Assembly (NCBI GenBank): GCA_001899315.1
Contig: MOYA01000005.1
Span: forward strand, 109,994 to 173,993
Direction of reading: 5' to 3'
DNA length: 64,000 bases
Source: Candidatus Obscuribacter phosphatis
GTDB taxonomy: Bacteria > Cyanobacteriota > Vampirovibrionia > Obscuribacterales > Obscuribacteraceae
Shown: piece after piece, positions 62,990-64,000 of the stretch
How positions within the stretch are numbered: position 1 is the first letter of the stretch
How the letters are laid out: each line of letters opens with the position of its first letter
The notes under the pieces: model-generated
Databases searched by the model: none
What the model was told of the DNA's origin: nothing
What the model saw: only the letters and a program-made list of their open reading frames with translations
Position numbers and translations under genes: made by a program

Positions 62990-63031
62990 AAAGAGCAGCC
63001 GCAGGTTCTCCTGTGGCTGCTCTTTGCCTTT
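62990..63031 (+). terminator. Terminator after the second pepP gene
   Basis: A 16-bp stem (AAAGAGCAGCCGCAGG/CCTGTGGCTGCTCTTT, one wobble pair) with a TTCT loop is followed by GCCTTTTC. Confidence 0.88.
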
Positions 63032-63057
63032 TCAACAAATCGACAAGGAGAAGAAAA

Positions 63058-63255
63058 ATGACCGAGAAGCATAGCCGCTTGGCTTCACTACTCAGTCAAA
63101 TGGACATTCCCGAAGGCAGGCGCAGTCTGGAAGCTCTGCAAGAGCCTCAGCATCTGCGCTGGCTGTCTCGCAACATGTTCATCCGCAACAGCAATCACCC
63201 GTCTTTCCACGAGGCTGACACGCTTCTGCGTGAACTGCTTCGACAGACGAAGTAA
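63058..63255 (+). CDS. Small helical protein next to a response regulator
   Basis: A 65-residue soluble protein, entirely helical by composition, with no known family. The ATG at 63058 follows AAGGAGA; a longer frame upstream crosses a terminator. It lies 42 bases before a receiver-domain gene and may be its partner. Confidence 0.65.
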   Translation: MTEKHSRLASLLSQMDIPEGRRSLEALQEPQHLRWLSRNMFIRNSNHPSFHEADTLLRELLRQTK

Positions 63256-63297
63256 GTCAAACGTGCCCAAGGCACAAAATCAATAGGAGCAACTACC

Positions 63298-63813
63298 ATG
63301 AAAGTACTAGTCATAGAAGACTCGCTGGCCATGGGCAAAGCCCTCAGCGAGATTCTGATTCGACAGGGTCATCAAGTCACCTGGCTCACCGGAGTCAAGA
63401 CCCTGGAACCCCTAGTTGGCACCGTACACGGTGGCAACGACTTGAGCCTCAACTTCGACGACTTCGACTTTCTCATCGAAGACGGCGAACTGAAGGGTTC
63501 AGCTTACCAAGGCGTGGAAATCGTCAACCATGCCAGTGCGCTTCTGCACTGCATCGGCTTCAGTTCTCAACCGGAGTTCAATCAGAAGATGGTGAACAAT
63601 GGCGCCGTTTTCGGAGCCAAGAAGCCTGTCCTCTTGGTTGCGCTGGAAGCCGGCGTGCTCAAGCTCGAAGAAGCCGTAGCGCAGCAAAAGGAAATCAGCC
63701 TGCTGCTTGCCGACTACGACCAGACCATGCCCAAGAATCCCCAGTTCTCTCAACCCTGGCAGCGCGTCGAACAACGCCTGCGGGAACTGATGAAGGAAGA
63801 ATTCGGGATTTAA
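63298..63813 (+). CDS. Receiver-domain (CheY-like) protein
   Basis: This 171-residue protein begins with the REC pattern VLVIEDSLAMGKAL (acidic residues near 7-8). The likely phospho-acceptor Asp follows in FDFLIEDGELKG, and Lys-Pro occurs later in GAVFGAKKPVLL, all in the expected order. A C-terminal ~50-residue helical part has no DNA-binding motif, so it is probably a stand-alone receiver that acts by protein contact. There is an insertion (VHGGNDLSLNF) before the phospho-acceptor strand. No kinase is in the window. Confidence 0.75.
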   Translation: MKVLVIEDSLAMGKALSEILIRQGHQVTWLTGVKTLEPLVGTVHGGNDLSLNFDDFDFLIEDGELKGSAYQGVEIVNHASALLHCIGFSSQPEFNQKMVNNGAVFGAKKPVLLVALEAGVLKLEEAVAQQKEISLLLADYDQTMPKNPQFSQPWQRVEQRLRELMKEEFGI

Positions 63814-63822
63814 GGAGACGAC

Positions 63823-63867
63823 ATGGAAACAAGTTACGGCTTAGGCCGACGAAGGCGTTGCGGTTGA
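63823..63867 (+). CDS. Possible 14-residue peptide
   Basis: A tiny frame, METSYGLGRRRRCG, starts 9 bases after the receiver gene stop and has the good ribosome site AAGGAG. Its last codons overlap the left arm of the operon terminator. It may be real, a remnant, or chance. Confidence 0.3.
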   Translation: METSYGLGRRRRCG

Positions 63868-63895
63868 TTCTATCAAACCCGCAACGTCTTCTTTT
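63851..63895 (+). terminator. Terminator of the receiver operon
   Basis: GAAGGCGTTGCGG (63851-63863) pairs with CCGCAACGTCTTC (63879-63891, one wobble), with an inner TTGAT/ATCAA stem, and four Ts follow. Confidence 0.82.
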
Positions 63896-64000
63896 CGGCA
63901 AATTCTACTCTATAGCATAGTATTCAAGGTTCAAATGAACATGCCAGGGCTCGAAACACGCCTTTAGTCGTACAAGGCTCTGAAAACTCTGTTTTTAAAT

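Overview
The window looks like a chromosomal stretch from a diderm (Gram-negative-type), non-phototrophic bacterium. It encodes an outer-membrane TolC-family channel, a HlyD-type adaptor, periplasmic-type proteases and several signal-peptide proteins, but no photosynthesis, phage, transposase or CRISPR genes. Composition is mixed: 1-7.6 kb and about 46.5-49 kb and 51.9-63.8 kb are GC-rich, while the rest is closer to even. The overall gene style (many lineage-specific secreted or small membrane proteins, a GlnRS with its own tRNA-Gln, an alsS-like central metabolism) would fit a non-photosynthetic relative of cyanobacteria such as the Obscuribacterales/Vampirovibrionia. That placement is inference and cannot be proven from this sequence alone.

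Layout. 0.5-7.6 kb (+): a four-gene operon of a MoxR-type AAA+ ATPase, a membrane-embedded VWA/zincin-like protein and two coiled-coil proteins. 7.6-8.7 kb: gene-free but rich in inverted repeats. 8.7-10.5 kb: tRNA-Gln(CUG) convergent with glnS. 10.7-17 kb: small membrane and secreted proteins, including a LysM protein, a DUF502 protein and a curlin-like 15-residue tandem-repeat protein with a Q/N-rich secreted neighbour. 17.4-26.6 kb (+): metabolic genes in separate terminator-bounded units (HAD hydrolase, malate dehydrogenase, an acetolactate-synthase/aldehyde-dehydrogenase fusion, an acyl-CoA dehydrogenase, a glycogen debranching enzyme). 26.9-37.2 kb (-): an FtsH-like protease, an operon of membrane protein, rhomboid protease and tail-anchored SDR, then two tandem MocR-type regulators coupled to a secreted protein. 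37.6-44.7 kb (-): a complete YbhGFSR-type exporter with its TolC-like channel and a divergent TetR regulator. 45.5-49.1 kb (-): a secreted protein, an NAD(P)H oxidoreductase, a helical protein and an aminotransferase. 49.4-51.3 kb: folC and a secreted thioredoxin. 51.9-63.9 kb (+): CtpA, an M16 protease, two PepP-type M24 aminopeptidases, a KefB-type antiporter, a NupC transporter whose 3' end is amplified into a 77-bp tandem array, and a small receiver-domain operon.

How the genes work together. Three themes stand out. First, membrane and envelope proteolysis or remodelling: MoxR/VWA, FtsH-like, rhomboid, CtpA and M16. Second, use of peptides, nucleosides and glycogen: two PepP paralogs, NupC and the debranching enzyme. 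Third, regulated efflux through a full tripartite exporter. The observations I rate most worth following are the membrane-anchored MoxR/VWA/zincin/coiled-coil operon, the curlin-like repeat protein, the 77-bp array built from the nupC stop-codon region, the ThDP-enzyme/ALDH fusion, and the tandem MocR pair in which one member has lost its PLP lysine.
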